This document shows, piece after piece, positions 25,496-34,563 of a stretch of 57,097 nt of DNA. A program made the translations under genes and the position numbers. The first letter of the stretch is position 1. Every line of letters begins with the position of its first letter. Source of the DNA: Shouchella shacheensis. Its GTDB lineage: Bacteria; Bacillota; Bacilli; Bacillales; Bacillaceae_D. The stretch covers positions 1-57,097 of the forward strand of contig NZ_LLYY01000029.1 in assembly GCF_001484965.1 (NCBI RefSeq), given 5' to 3'. The notes below the pieces were generated by a model. The model did not search any database and was not told where the DNA came from. It saw nothing but the letters and a program-made list of their open reading frames with translations.

Positions 25496-26188
25496 ATGAG
25501 TTTCAGCGCGTATGTACGAGAACAGGCAGCTCCCATTTTCCAAGCAATTTTCAAGCACCCGTTTGTGCAGGGGATTGGCAAGGGCGAACTGAGGAGCGAG
25601 GCATTGATCCACTATGTGAAGCAGGACTTTGAGTACCTCAACACGTTTATGCAAATTTACGGGATTGCGATCAGTCGTTGCACGAGTCGCGAGGATATGG
25701 CGATGTTCAACGAACAAATTGGTTTCGTGCTGCATAGTGAAATTCATCCGCATAATAATTTCTGCGAAGTGGCGGGGGTGAGTTACGATGACCTTCACTA
25801 TGAACCTCTCGCTCCAACGGCCCATCATTATACGCGCCACATGCTAGACGTGGCTCAGCGCGGTTCTCTAGGCGAGATTCTCGCCGTCTTGCTTCCGTGC
25901 CCATGGACGTATCAGGAGATCGGCGATTATTTGCATGAGACGTTCAAGCCTGATGAAAGCCACCCCTTCTACGACTGGATTTCCTTTTACCGCACAGACG
26001 GGGAAATGAATGTGACCGAACAATTCTGCACACGCCTAGACAAGTGGGCGGAAACGGCAACAGCTGCGGAGAAAGAACGGATGCTTGATCATTTCATCAA
26101 AAGCTGTCAACTGGAGTATTCGTTTTGGGAAATGGCTTATACAGAAGAGACATGGCCTGTCGCTATGAAAGATCCCGTTAAAGGCTAG
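25496..26188 (+). CDS. tenA: Thiaminase II / aminopyrimidine aminohydrolase TenA
   Basis: A 230-aa protein of the TenA/THI-4 family. It hydrolyses thiamine or, more usefully, formyl-aminopyrimidine breakdown products so that the pyrimidine can be salvaged for thiamine synthesis. Family features are FVQGIGKGELRSEALIHYVK near the N terminus, YLNTFMQIYGIAISR, the catalytic cysteine in VLLPCPWTYQEIG and the late glutamate in SCQLEYSFWEMAY. GGGAGG precedes the ATG at 25496; eight upstream codons fall in the leader. Single gene under a TPP riboswitch; no other thiamine gene is in the window. Confidence 0.95.
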   Translation: MSFSAYVREQAAPIFQAIFKHPFVQGIGKGELRSEALIHYVKQDFEYLNTFMQIYGIAISRCTSREDMAMFNEQIGFVLHSEIHPHNNFCEVAGVSYDDLHYEPLAPTAHHYTRHMLDVAQRGSLGEILAVLLPCPWTYQEIGDYLHETFKPDESHPFYDWISFYRTDGEMNVTEQFCTRLDKWAETATAAEKERMLDHFIKSCQLEYSFWEMAYTEETWPVAMKDPVKG

Positions 26189-26223
26189 CGTACGACACCT
26201 TTCACCACTACAGCAATACCGAA

Positions 26224-26252
26224 AAGCTCGTGGAAACAAGACCCACGAGCTT
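26224..26252. terminator. Shared terminator between tenA and the aldehyde dehydrogenase gene
   Basis: The arms AAGCTCGTGG/CCACGAGCTT are followed by CTTTC on the plus strand and TTCGG on the minus strand. It closes two convergent units. Confidence 0.7.
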
Positions 26253-26258
26253 CTTTCA

Positions 26259-27698
26259 TCAACGCTTCAATTGAAAGCTAACCACCTTAGGCTCCGTCAT
26301 TTCGGCGATCGCAAATTTCACGCCTTCGCGCCCGAGTCCTGAGCGTTTCACGCCGCCAAACGGCATCGCATCGATCCGGTAGTCAGAGCTGTCATTAATC
26401 ATAATGCCTCCGACATTGAGTTCACGGATCGTTTGGAAGGCCGCGTCAATGTTCTGCGTGAACATTCCAGCCTGAAGGCCGTAATCCGTATTATTCGCCC
26501 GTCTCACCGCTTCATCCAATGAGTCAACGCGATACAACAAGACGACTGGGCCAAAGATCTCTTCGCTCCCTAGCAAGCTTTCATCAGGCACATCTTCAAG
26601 CACGGTCGGGTCATAGAAGGCACCCTTTCGTATCCCCCCGCACAGAAGAGTCGCTCCCATTTTCACAGCTTCATTGACAGTTCGCTCTACCCGCTCTGCT
26701 TCGTCTTCCGTAATCAGTGGCCCCATGTCCGTTTGTTCTGAAAGTTTGCTTCCCGTTTGATACGCGAGCGTTTTGGCCACAAACTTCTCTTTAAACGACT
26801 CATAGACCTCATCCATAACATAGACGCGCTGAACGCCGATACAGTTTTGTCCGGCGGCCCAGAAGGCACCGCTCACAGTGGAAGCACTCGCTTCCTCAAG
26901 GTCCGCATCATCAAGAACAATCACGGGAGAATTGGAGCCAAGCTCCATGCTCACTTTCTTTAGCCCTGCGTTGCTGGCGATTTGCAGACCTGCTTCTACC
27001 CCACCAGTAAACGAAATCATTCGTACATCCGGGTGGGTAACAAGCGTATCGCCAATTTCCCGGCCACGCCCAGTCACAACAGAGAGCACATGATCTGGCA
27101 AGCCCGCTTCAACAAAGGCTTCTGCCAGCAAAAAGGCGCTGAGCGGGGTTACGGTCGCTGGCTTCACAATAATTGCATTCCCTGAGGCAATGGCTGGACC
27201 GACTTTGTGAGCGACCAAGTTGAGTGGGTCATTAAACGGCGTAATCGCGCCAATAATGCCGATTGGAAACCGTTCGTAGTAGCCAACTCGAGATTCCCCT
27301 CCTGGTGACTGATCAAAGGGAATCGTCTCCCCCGTAATGCGGCGAGCTTCCTCTGCAGACAAACGCAGCGTTTCCACACAGCGACTGGCTTCCTTGCGTG
27401 CCTCACGAATCGTCTTGCTTCCCTCCGTGGCAATCATGGTCGCATAGCGCTCGCTATGTTCCTCTACATAGTTTGCCGCTTCTCGCAAAATGCGCATCCG
27501 TTCATGGACGGGCATGTTCGCTGCGGTTTTGGCACCAATCTTCGCTTGCTCGACCGCCCAGAGCATATCTTCTGAGGAGGCGGCCGGGACCGTCGTAATG
27601 AGTTCATTCGTCTCAGGATTCCTTACCTCCAACGTTTCTTCCCGCACGACCCAACGTCCGCCTAACAGCATTTTGCTTCGTTTCACATCAAGTTGCAT
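26259..27698 (-). CDS. NAD(P)-dependent aldehyde dehydrogenase
   Basis: A 479-aa ALDH-superfamily enzyme. Cofactor-binding ITPFNDPLNLVAHKVGPAIA, the general-base glutamate in VSMELGSNSPVIV and the nucleophilic cysteine in GQNCIGVQR are intact. The sequence resembles the lactaldehyde/phosphonoacetaldehyde/non-phosphorylating GAPDH branch. It ends the ectoine-type operon, where the standard pathway needs an aspartate-semialdehyde dehydrogenase (DoeC role); this is inference from context. GGGTGGGG favours the ATG at 27698 over the one at 27716. Gap to the preceding gene 61 nt. Confidence 0.88.
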   Translation of the reverse strand: MQLDVKRSKMLLGGRWVVREETLEVRNPETNELITTVPAASSEDMLWAVEQAKIGAKTAANMPVHERMRILREAANYVEEHSERYATMIATEGSKTIREARKEASRCVETLRLSAEEARRITGETIPFDQSPGGESRVGYYERFPIGIIGAITPFNDPLNLVAHKVGPAIASGNAIIVKPATVTPLSAFLLAEAFVEAGLPDHVLSVVTGRGREIGDTLVTHPDVRMISFTGGVEAGLQIASNAGLKKVSMELGSNSPVIVLDDADLEEASASTVSGAFWAAGQNCIGVQRVYVMDEVYESFKEKFVAKTLAYQTGSKLSEQTDMGPLITEDEAERVERTVNEAVKMGATLLCGGIRKGAFYDPTVLEDVPDESLLGSEEIFGPVVLLYRVDSLDEAVRRANNTDYGLQAGMFTQNIDAAFQTIRELNVGGIMINDSSDYRIDAMPFGGVKRSGLGREGVKFAIAEMTEPKVVSFQLKR

Positions 27699-27759
27699 GA
27701 TAACCCCACCCTTCATGTGTCTAATAAAGCAATCAAGAGGATTAAAATGGCGGTCAGCG

Positions 27760-28800
27760 TTATAGCTGATCGCGATGAATGTTCAACAAGTCAATAAAAA
27801 GAGAGTAGCCGGTTTCTACTTTTCCCGCTCCTGCTCCTGTTAAGGTAATATCTCCCGCAAGATCACAGGCATAGGTGATGGCATTGGTGGCTCCACCAAT
27901 CGAAGCTAGTGGATGGTCACGCTCAAGCAATACAGGCTTTACAGAAGCTTCCACGCCCTCCTCTGTCTGTTTAACAGAGCCAAGCATCTTCCAGCGCTTA
28001 CCTGCTTGGCTGGCTTCTTCTATTTGCTCCTGTTTGAGCGAGCTTAGCCCTTTGCGCTCGACGTCGGCCGTCTTTAGTGGAACGCCCATGATTAAGTTAG
28101 CGAGAATCACCACTTTGTAAAGGGCATCGTAGCCATCCACATCACTCGTTGGATCAGCTTCAGCGTAGCCTAGATCCTGGGCTTCAGAAAGTGCCTCTTC
28201 ATATGTCAGCCCTTCCTCCATTCGCACGAGCATATAATTCGTCGTTCCATTTAAAATTCCGCTAATCTCATGAAACGTATTGCCCGCCAAGGATGTCAGC
28301 GGCATTCGAAGCGATGGCGTACCACTCATGACCGTTCCCTCAAAGCCCCAGCGTACGCCATTCTCTTTCGCAAGCGCAGAAAGCTCCTGATAGGCAAGCG
28401 CCACAGGCCCTTTGTTCGTCATCACGACATTTTTTCCGCTCGCAAACGCAGTTTTGCAATGGGAAATGGCCGGTTCACCGGTTTTGACATCCGTAAAGGT
28501 CACTTCCACAATCGTATCGGCATTGCTTTCTGTAATCGTCGTGATGCTGTCCCATCCCCGAGTCAATCCGTCTTCGTCTGGATACTCATCCAGCGTTCCT
28601 GTTTCCTCGATCACTTGCAGCGCCTTTTTTAGATCCAATCCATCCGGATGGTACAGCGAACCTTTGCGAAAATCGGAAATGGCGACCACACTCGCTTCAA
28701 ATCCTGTTTCTGCTTTCACCTTTTCTCCTTTTTCAAGCAAAATCTCTGCAAGACCTTGCCCAACGACACCAAATCCTAAAAAAGCTAATTTCTGCGTCAT
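27760..28800 (-). CDS. Homoserine dehydrogenase, short form without ACT domain
   Basis: A 346-aa NAD(P)-dependent homoserine dehydrogenase. LAFLGFGVVGQGLAEILLEK is the Rossmann motif, VVMTNKGPVAL carries the catalytic lysine, and GILNGTTNYML and YAEADPTSDVDGYDALYKVV are family signatures. The biosynthetic Bacillus enzyme is about 430 aa with a C-terminal ACT domain; this one ends after the catalytic domain, so it lacks that allosteric module. The ATG overlaps the M20 gene's stop (ATGA). In this operon a catabolic role interconverting aspartate semialdehyde and homoserine is likely but unproven. Confidence 0.88.
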   Translation of the reverse strand: MTQKLAFLGFGVVGQGLAEILLEKGEKVKAETGFEASVVAISDFRKGSLYHPDGLDLKKALQVIEETGTLDEYPDEDGLTRGWDSITTITESNADTIVEVTFTDVKTGEPAISHCKTAFASGKNVVMTNKGPVALAYQELSALAKENGVRWGFEGTVMSGTPSLRMPLTSLAGNTFHEISGILNGTTNYMLVRMEEGLTYEEALSEAQDLGYAEADPTSDVDGYDALYKVVILANLIMGVPLKTADVERKGLSSLKQEQIEEASQAGKRWKMLGSVKQTEEGVEASVKPVLLERDHPLASIGGATNAITYACDLAGDITLTGAGAGKVETGYSLFIDLLNIHRDQL

Positions 28801-29993
28801 GACTTCACCCCCGTGTTTTGCAAAAGTTGCTCGGTGCTGGCGACAAGAATCGCCGCCCCTTTCGGAAGACAGCGCTCGTCGATTTGAAACGACGGCGTAT
28901 GCAGATCGTATTGTCCGAATTCTGGTTGACAACCGAGAAAGAACATCGCCCCCCGTGCCGCCTTCGTCATATGAGCGAAGTCTTCTCCGCCAAGTCCAAA
29001 CGGTTCCCACTTCACCGTAAGTTCCGGATAGAGCTCCTTGGCCGAAGCTTGCAGCAGCTCGGTTAGCATGGCGTCGTTCATTAACGCAGGCTCCCCGTGC
29101 TCCACCACGCACTCTCCCTCACCGCCAAACGTGTTTGCGAGAGCAAATGTTTTTTGAATCTCCTCGGTGAGCTGCATCCGTACATCTTCATCATAGCAGC
29201 GAATTGTGCCCTCGACGGTGACCTCTGATGGAATAACGTTGCTCGTATGACCGGCATTAATTCGCCCTACGCTCACGACAGCTGGTGTTAGCGGGGAAAC
29301 AAGGCGCCCCGTCAGTCCGTAAATCGAAGGAAGTACATGGGAGAGGAGCCACACCGGATCGACGCCGAGATGGGGATAGGCCCCGTGCCCCCCGCTTCCT
29401 CGAATCGTTCCTGTAAACACATCGACACTCGCCATGCTTGCACCTGCATTGACTTGAATGGCGTCTGGCCTTAGCCAGGGGCAAACATGAAGGGCGAGGA
29501 TGGCTTCGACATTGTCAAGCGCCCCATCTTCGATCATATAGAGAGCGCCTGTTTTGTTGGCCTCATCCATTTGCTCCTCCGCTGGTTGAAAGAGAAATTT
29601 CACCGTTCCAATAGCCTCGTCATTTTGAAAACGTTCGCCTAGAATCATTGCTGCTCCTAGCAGAATCGCCGTGTGCGCATCATGCCCGCACGCATGCATG
29701 ACCCCCGGGCGGGTCGAGGCAAAGGAATGATCGTTCTCTTCTTGAATAGGGAGAGCATCCATATCCGCTCGCAGGGCCACTACTGGGCCCTGCCCTTTTT
29801 CAAGCGTACCGACGACCCCATGCCCCCCTACATTTCTCTTTACGTCCATGCCGGGAATCGTATCAAGTACGTCTGCAACAAAAGCGGCTGTTTCTTCTTC
29901 GTGAAAACTCCGTTCAGGTCGAGCGTGCAGATGCCTGCGCCAGTCGACCAACTCCTGACTCAAACGTTCCGCACGATTCTTAATCTCACGCAT
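28797..29993 (-). CDS. M20-family amidohydrolase, DoeB2-like deacetylase candidate
   Basis: A 398-aa metallo-amidohydrolase of the M20/aminoacylase type. Metal-binding motifs are RADMDALPIQEENDH, MHACGHDAHTAILLGAA, FQPAEEQMDEANKTGA and LGGEDFAHMTKAARG. Placed between a DoeA-like ectoine hydrolase gene and catabolic enzymes, it probably removes the acetyl group from N-acetyl-2,4-diaminobutyrate, the role of DoeB/DoeB2. It starts 5 nt after the PLP-enzyme gene and overlaps the homoserine dehydrogenase gene by 4 nt. Substrate assignment rests on context. Confidence 0.85.
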   Translation of the reverse strand: MREIKNRAERLSQELVDWRRHLHARPERSFHEEETAAFVADVLDTIPGMDVKRNVGGHGVVGTLEKGQGPVVALRADMDALPIQEENDHSFASTRPGVMHACGHDAHTAILLGAAMILGERFQNDEAIGTVKFLFQPAEEQMDEANKTGALYMIEDGALDNVEAILALHVCPWLRPDAIQVNAGASMASVDVFTGTIRGSGGHGAYPHLGVDPVWLLSHVLPSIYGLTGRLVSPLTPAVVSVGRINAGHTSNVIPSEVTVEGTIRCYDEDVRMQLTEEIQKTFALANTFGGEGECVVEHGEPALMNDAMLTELLQASAKELYPELTVKWEPFGLGGEDFAHMTKAARGAMFFLGCQPEFGQYDLHTPSFQIDERCLPKGAAILVASTEQLLQNTGVKS

Positions 29994-29998
29994 CTGCC

Positions 29999-31201
29999 TT
30001 ACGCCTTGGCAAGCTCTACTGCCGAAAATGCTTGCTTAAAGTCTGCCAAAATGTCCTCTGCATCTTCAATGCCGCATGATACACGAATCAACCCTTCAGG
30101 AATGCCCATGGCCGCCCGCTCTTCTGGGGTACATTCCACGTGACTCGTTGTGCGAGCTGGGCCGACGGTGGTTTCCACAGCGCCAAGGTTCGCCGCTCGG
30201 TTGGCAAACTGAAGCTTGGGCAGAAGATCACGAACCGTTTCCACTCCTCCAGCAACCGCAAAACTGAGCATCCCGCCAAATCCGCGCATTTGCGCTTTCG
30301 CTACATCATGATTTGGATGTGTAGGAAGCCCCGGGTAAAAGACAGATTCTACTCCGTCCACCGTTTGCAAATACTCGGCTAGCTTTTGCGCATTTTCCGC
30401 CTGGCGCTTCACGCGGAGATCCAGCGTCTTCATTCCGCGTAGGAGTAAATAAGCTGCCCACGGGTCCATCGTGGCCCCGTTAATTTCACGATAGTGGTAA
30501 ATCGCCTCCACGAGCTGCTCGTTATTTCCGACCACCACTCCGCCAAGAGCGTCTGCGTGACCACCAAGGAATTTGGTCGCGCTGTGAATGACGAGGTCAG
30601 CTCCTAGATCGAGCGGGTTTTGGTTAACAGGCGTCGCAAACGTATTGTCGACCACTACTAGCGCCCCTACTTCTTTTCCGGCTTTCGCAGCGGCTTGGAT
30701 GTCTGTGATTTTAACGGTTGGGTTGGTTGGTGTCTCCAAATAAAGAATCTGGCAGCCTTTGGCTACTTCTGCCTCGATTTGTTTAAGGTTCCCCGTTTCA
30801 CAAAACGTGATTTCCACCTCTTGCCGCGGAAGAAATTCCGTGAAAATTTTGTTTGTTCCCCCATACGTGTCTTTAATCGTCACGACACGATCGCCTGGCT
30901 TTAGGAATGTGTACAACGTATTGGAAACCGCTGCCATCCCGGTCGAAAAGCTTGTAGCTGCGTTTGCGCTTTCAAGGATTTTTACTTTGTCTTCAAACGC
31001 TTGAACCGTTGGATTCGTGTTCCGCCCATAAATATGCCCTTTCTTGTTTCCAATCGCCACCTCATACCACTCTTCCATGTCGTCATAGCCGAACGCTACA
31101 CTGGGAATCACAGGTACTTGTGTTGCTCCGTGCACCAAATAATCTTTTTCTCCTGCCCAAACGGCTTTTGTTCCTGTTTTTGCTCCTTGGAATTTAGTCA
31201 T
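29999..31201 (-). CDS. Cys/Met-metabolism PLP enzyme (cystathionine gamma-synthase/lyase family)
   Basis: A 400-aa fold-type I PLP enzyme. The PLP lysine is in LVIHSATKFLGGHADALGG; the partner-subunit tyrosine and arginine are in HIYGRNTNPTV and the stacking tyrosine in KDTYGGTNKIF. Relatives carry out gamma-replacement or gamma-elimination on homoserine esters, cystathionine or methionine. It sits second in an ectoine-type operon, where other bacteria have the class III aminotransferase DoeD, which is absent here. It may therefore act on diaminobutyrate or homoserine. GGGGGAG lies 7 nt before the ATG at 31201. Confidence 0.87.
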   Translation of the reverse strand: MTKFQGAKTGTKAVWAGEKDYLVHGATQVPVIPSVAFGYDDMEEWYEVAIGNKKGHIYGRNTNPTVQAFEDKVKILESANAATSFSTGMAAVSNTLYTFLKPGDRVVTIKDTYGGTNKIFTEFLPRQEVEITFCETGNLKQIEAEVAKGCQILYLETPTNPTVKITDIQAAAKAGKEVGALVVVDNTFATPVNQNPLDLGADLVIHSATKFLGGHADALGGVVVGNNEQLVEAIYHYREINGATMDPWAAYLLLRGMKTLDLRVKRQAENAQKLAEYLQTVDGVESVFYPGLPTHPNHDVAKAQMRGFGGMLSFAVAGGVETVRDLLPKLQFANRAANLGAVETTVGPARTTSHVECTPEERAAMGIPEGLIRVSCGIEDAEDILADFKQAFSAVELAKA

Positions 31202-31231
31202 AACTGAACTCCCCCTATTCATGTGATCTCA

Positions 31232-32425
31232 TTAGGATGCTGTATCGATGCTAGAATGTTTGGTAATGAGCTGCCTTGGAAAGTTGCAAAGAAGCTCACA
31301 GCCGCCTTCCGTAATGCGGACAGATTCACTAATTTCCACCCCGAAGTCATCGTACCACATGCCAGGAATCACATGGAACGTCATGTTTGGTTTAAGAACC
31401 GTTTGGTCTCCTTGGCGAAGGCTTGCTGTGTGCTCACCCCAGTCCGGTGGAAAGTTAAGACCCATCGAGTATCCGAGACGGGATTCTTTTTCAAGCCCAT
31501 ACCTGCTAATGGCTTTGCGCCACACAGCTTCTGTTTCTTCGCAAGTGACGCCTGGCTTCATAAAGGCCATCACTTCATTCATCCCTTCCACTACAATGTC
31601 AGCCACATCAGAGACACGCTGCTGTGGCTCGCCGATGACCACCGTACGCGCGAGCGGTGCATGGTAGCGTTTGTAGCAGCCAGCAAGTTCGAGGATGATC
31701 GTCTCCTCTGACGGGTATCTCTGCTCACTCCATGTTAAGTGAGGCGCTGATGTTTTGATCCCCGATGGCATCAGTGGGACAATTGCCGGATAGTCTCCGC
31801 CGTATTCTTCTGTACCCGAAATTTGCGCGTGGTAAATCGCTGCAGCCACATCGCATTCGCGTACGCCTGCCTGAGCGGCTTGAATGCCTGCATACATCGC
31901 CGTCTCCGCAATCTTTCCCGCTCGTTTCATATATTCAATTTCTGGATCTGATTTAATCAGTCTGACTCGGTTGACCAAATTCGTTGCATCATGGATGCTG
32001 CTATCAGGTAGTGAAGCCGAAAGACGACTATGCGCCATCGCTGTATAATAGTACGTATCCATTTCAACACCAATTCTCCGCGTCCCCTGCCCAATTTCTG
32101 ATAAAATCTTGGCAATGAAATCCATCGGATGCTTTGTCGTCGACTGGACATAGTCATCAGGATAGGAAATGATCCGGTCATGCAATAGCCACGTCGTTTG
32201 TTTCGCTCCGTTGGCATCCTGGTTGCGTCCGATCCAAATGGGTTGTTCCTCATCAATAAGCAGGACGAGCATTTGATGAACGTAGAAGGACCAACCATTA
32301 TAGCCAGATAAATAGTTCATATTGGCCGGATCGGAAATCAGGAGCACATCGGTTCCATTCGCTTCCATCTGAATTTTTGTACGGCGGATTCTTTCTTGGT
32401 ATTCGTTGATTGTGAATGAAAACAT
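31232..32425 (-). CDS. doeA: Ectoine hydrolase, DoeA/EutD-like (M24 family)
   Basis: A 397-aa protein of the M24 pita-bread fold, equal in length to known DoeA. Diagnostic stretches are DPANMNYLSGYNGWSFYVHQ, DYVQSTTKHPMDFIAKI, GGDYPAIVPLMPSGIKTSAP and GYSMGLNFPPDWGEHTASLR. These separate it from ordinary Xaa-Pro dipeptidases. DoeA opens the ectoine ring to N-acetyl-2,4-diaminobutyrate. The ATG at 32425 has GAGGGGG nearby; the frame continues upstream without a ribosome-binding site. First gene of the operon, with its own promoter. Confidence 0.87.
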   Translation of the reverse strand: MFSFTINEYQERIRRTKIQMEANGTDVLLISDPANMNYLSGYNGWSFYVHQMLVLLIDEEQPIWIGRNQDANGAKQTTWLLHDRIISYPDDYVQSTTKHPMDFIAKILSEIGQGTRRIGVEMDTYYYTAMAHSRLSASLPDSSIHDATNLVNRVRLIKSDPEIEYMKRAGKIAETAMYAGIQAAQAGVRECDVAAAIYHAQISGTEEYGGDYPAIVPLMPSGIKTSAPHLTWSEQRYPSEETIILELAGCYKRYHAPLARTVVIGEPQQRVSDVADIVVEGMNEVMAFMKPGVTCEETEAVWRKAISRYGLEKESRLGYSMGLNFPPDWGEHTASLRQGDQTVLKPNMTFHVIPGMWYDDFGVEISESVRITEGGCELLCNFPRQLITKHSSIDTAS

Positions 32426-32482
32426 ACGTACATACACCCCCTCATATTGTGCAACTAGCCCTTTCGTTGTTTCTACTGTCAT

Positions 32483-32511
32483 TCTATGCAAAAGTCTGCA
32501 TCCGGACAATG
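32483..32511 (-). promoter_or_regulatory. Predicted promoter of the doe-type operon
   Basis: TTGTCC (32506-32511), a 17-nt spacer and TAGAAT (32483-32488) on the minus strand, about 60 nt upstream of doeA. A good SigA match. Confidence 0.6.
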
Positions 32512-32538
32512 CGCGAACTGTATGAAGATTTTTTGGCG

Positions 32539-32550
32539 ATTGTAGACAAT
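32539..32550. promoter_or_regulatory. Palindrome ATTGT-AG-ACAAT, candidate PucR site
   Basis: Perfect 5-bp arms 28 nt upstream of the predicted -35 box, a usual place for an activator. The adjacent PucR-family gene is the obvious candidate regulator. Inference. Confidence 0.4.
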
Positions 32551-32619
32551 TCTGCACATAGACCCTTTAAGCCTTATCGTGACTAGGATTTCAGAACGGA
32601 GGTTATAGCAAAGCCTTTT

Positions 32620-32633
32620 TGAAAACGTATACA
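32620..32633. promoter_or_regulatory. Catabolite-responsive element (cre)
   Basis: TGAAAACGTATACA matches the CcpA consensus TGNAARCGNWWWCA at every position. It lies between the PucR gene and doeA, about 110 bp upstream of the doeA -35 box, linking the operon to carbon catabolite control. Confidence 0.65.
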
Positions 32634-32683
32634 TAAATCCCCTTTCACAACGAGCATATATCCCGTTTCTCCTCTGCCCTCAT

Positions 32684-32711
32684 ATAAAAAAACGCCTAAT
32701 TAAAGGCGTTT
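32684..32711 (-). terminator. Terminator of the PucR gene
   Basis: On the minus strand AAAACGCCTTTAATTAGGCGTTTTTTT forms a short stem with a long T-run. The hairpin contains the PucR stop codon. Confidence 0.85.
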
Positions 32712-34387
32712 TCTTGACCTTCTCGGATCATCCAAATCCGTATGCTCAAATCAAGTAAAAAGACATCATCTGGGTTGGCAAGCGACAATCCCGTTAATGA
32801 TTCAATTTTGCGCAGACGATAAAGCAGCGATTGTCTGTGAAGATGAAGCACTCTCGCTGTTTGCGTCACTTTGTTCTGATTGCGCTGATACGTGTTAAAG
32901 GTTCCAATCAAGTCCATGCTTCGCTGCTTGTCATAATGGACAAGCGGAATGACATAGTCGTCCATTAATGTGCGAAGCTCTGCATCACCGCCAATTTTAA
33001 CCAACACACGGTCGACCCTCGTTTCCGAATAGAAAACGCGGCTCCCTGCTCCTTTTCGCCTTACCCCAAGCATAAGCGCCTGCCTTGCTTCCTTGTAACG
33101 CATATGAAAGGCAAACGGTTCTGAACCATGGTCGCCGATCCCCCAGGAAAGCTCCACATTAGGCAGCAAATTCGTTAGTCGCCTGTAGAGCAAATCAAGA
33201 AAGCTGTTCACGGTTTTACGGCTACCCTCTTCCGGTACTTCAAGGAACACAAGCAGTTGGTCCTGCAAGAACGTGGACATGGTCCGGCGGTCTAACGCCG
33301 TGCCTGCATAATACACTTCCTCTTCCATATAGTGCACCATGCTTTTTTGCCACTCCTCGTACGTCGCCGTTTGATGAGAACCGTTGTAAAGTTCCCGCAT
33401 ATTCTCTGGATAACCGACAATGGCAATATACGAGCCTTTAAGATCATAGCCAAGCGCCGCCGCCCGAGACGATAGCTTTGGCTTGGATTCCATCGTCCCT
33501 TCCGCGAGCTCTGTCACAAAGTCATCGCGAAGACGCGCCTCTGTTTCTTGAACGGTGCTTTCCTGTAGAAACCAAAAAGCCGCAGCCGTTACGGCATGCT
33601 CAAGAATGATTAGAAACGTTTGCCTTGTGACGGCTTCCATGACCTTTTCCTCTTTAGAGATTGCATACAAATAGCCCTGCACATGCTCCTTGGCTTGTAT
33701 GATCGGCAACTGCCAAACCATCATCCCTTCCAACGCTATGGTTTGAACCTTTGAGCCTAAGGGATCATGAAGCAGTTCATCTTCCCTTGCCTCCTCCAAC
33801 TCTTTCCTAGCCTTAAAAATGAATGTGTACCAATCTTCGGTCCCACTCTGTCCTTTGACACGTCCTGCACGGTCCGTAATCACAACCGTACCTCCAATAT
33901 TGGCAGCTACATGCTCTGCAAGCACAGACAGATGGCTACCAGCAAGCATTAATGAAAGCAGCTCTTGCTGAATGCGCTGTGTTTGCTGCCATTCTTCTTG
34001 CCTCGCATCGGTCAGTTTTGCTGTAACCGCCTGCGTCACATCCGCAAACCGTACTTCCCAAGGAAGAAAAATGATCGGGAACCCGTGTTTTTCCGCCAGC
34101 TCGCGAGCGTTGTCATAAAGTTCGTATATGTATCGTCCCGCTGCCACAGCGAGCCCAGAAGCCTCTGATATAATGACATCTCGAACGAATTCATAGAATA
34201 AATTTGGGTCATGAGCGTAACCAATCCCCGTCGTTAACACCAGTTCATTTTTCCTAACAAAGTTTTCGACCGGGGCTTCTGTAATGGATACCCATTCCAC
34301 AGAACGATGCTCAAGCTGATCCGCCCCCGTTTTTACGACCGCTGGTTTCATAATGTCTAAGCTCATCACTTGTTCCAATGTAAACAC
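32696..34387 (-). CDS. PucR-family transcriptional regulator of the doe-type operon
   Basis: A regulator of about 563 aa. The N-terminal PucR domain (VVKTGADQLEHRSVEWVSIT, LVLTTGIGYAHDPNLFYEFV) is a ligand-sensing region; a central GGDEF-like/GAF-like segment follows. The C-terminal HTH reads NQNKVTQTARVLHLHRQSLL and YRLRKIESLTGLSL. It lies just upstream of the doeA-like operon on the same strand with its own terminator, so it probably activates that operon in response to a pathway compound. The start is uncertain: TTG 34405, TTG 34390 and GTG 34387 all follow GGAGG-type sites. Confidence 0.85.
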   Translation of the reverse strand: MFTLEQVMSLDIMKPAVVKTGADQLEHRSVEWVSITEAPVENFVRKNELVLTTGIGYAHDPNLFYEFVRDVIISEASGLAVAAGRYIYELYDNARELAEKHGFPIIFLPWEVRFADVTQAVTAKLTDARQEEWQQTQRIQQELLSLMLAGSHLSVLAEHVAANIGGTVVITDRAGRVKGQSGTEDWYTFIFKARKELEEAREDELLHDPLGSKVQTIALEGMMVWQLPIIQAKEHVQGYLYAISKEEKVMEAVTRQTFLIILEHAVTAAAFWFLQESTVQETEARLRDDFVTELAEGTMESKPKLSSRAAALGYDLKGSYIAIVGYPENMRELYNGSHQTATYEEWQKSMVHYMEEEVYYAGTALDRRTMSTFLQDQLLVFLEVPEEGSRKTVNSFLDLLYRRLTNLLPNVELSWGIGDHGSEPFAFHMRYKEARQALMLGVRRKGAGSRVFYSETRVDRVLVKIGGDAELRTLMDDYVIPLVHYDKQRSMDLIGTFNTYQRNQNKVTQTARVLHLHRQSLLYRLRKIESLTGLSLANPDDVFLLDLSIRIWMIREGQENAFN

Positions 34388-34503
34388 CAACCTCCGCACC
34401 TCCAACCACTACTCATTCGCCCTTCTTGGCACCGACCATTTTCATTCTATCAATTTTGACTTTTCTCTTTCACATCTTCGCGTATTGCCTTATGCTTAGA
34501 GAA

Positions 34504-34524
34504 CTGAATCCTAAATCGATTCAG
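34504..34524. promoter_or_regulatory. Inverted repeat CTGAATC-N7-GATTCAG before pspA
   Basis: Perfect 7-bp arms ending about 40 nt before the pspA start. A candidate operator or 5'-UTR hairpin; I found no clear SigW-type promoter. Confidence 0.35.
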
Positions 34525-34563
34525 AAAACGTAACGATACGAAACCAGATAAGGAGGCAGCGGC

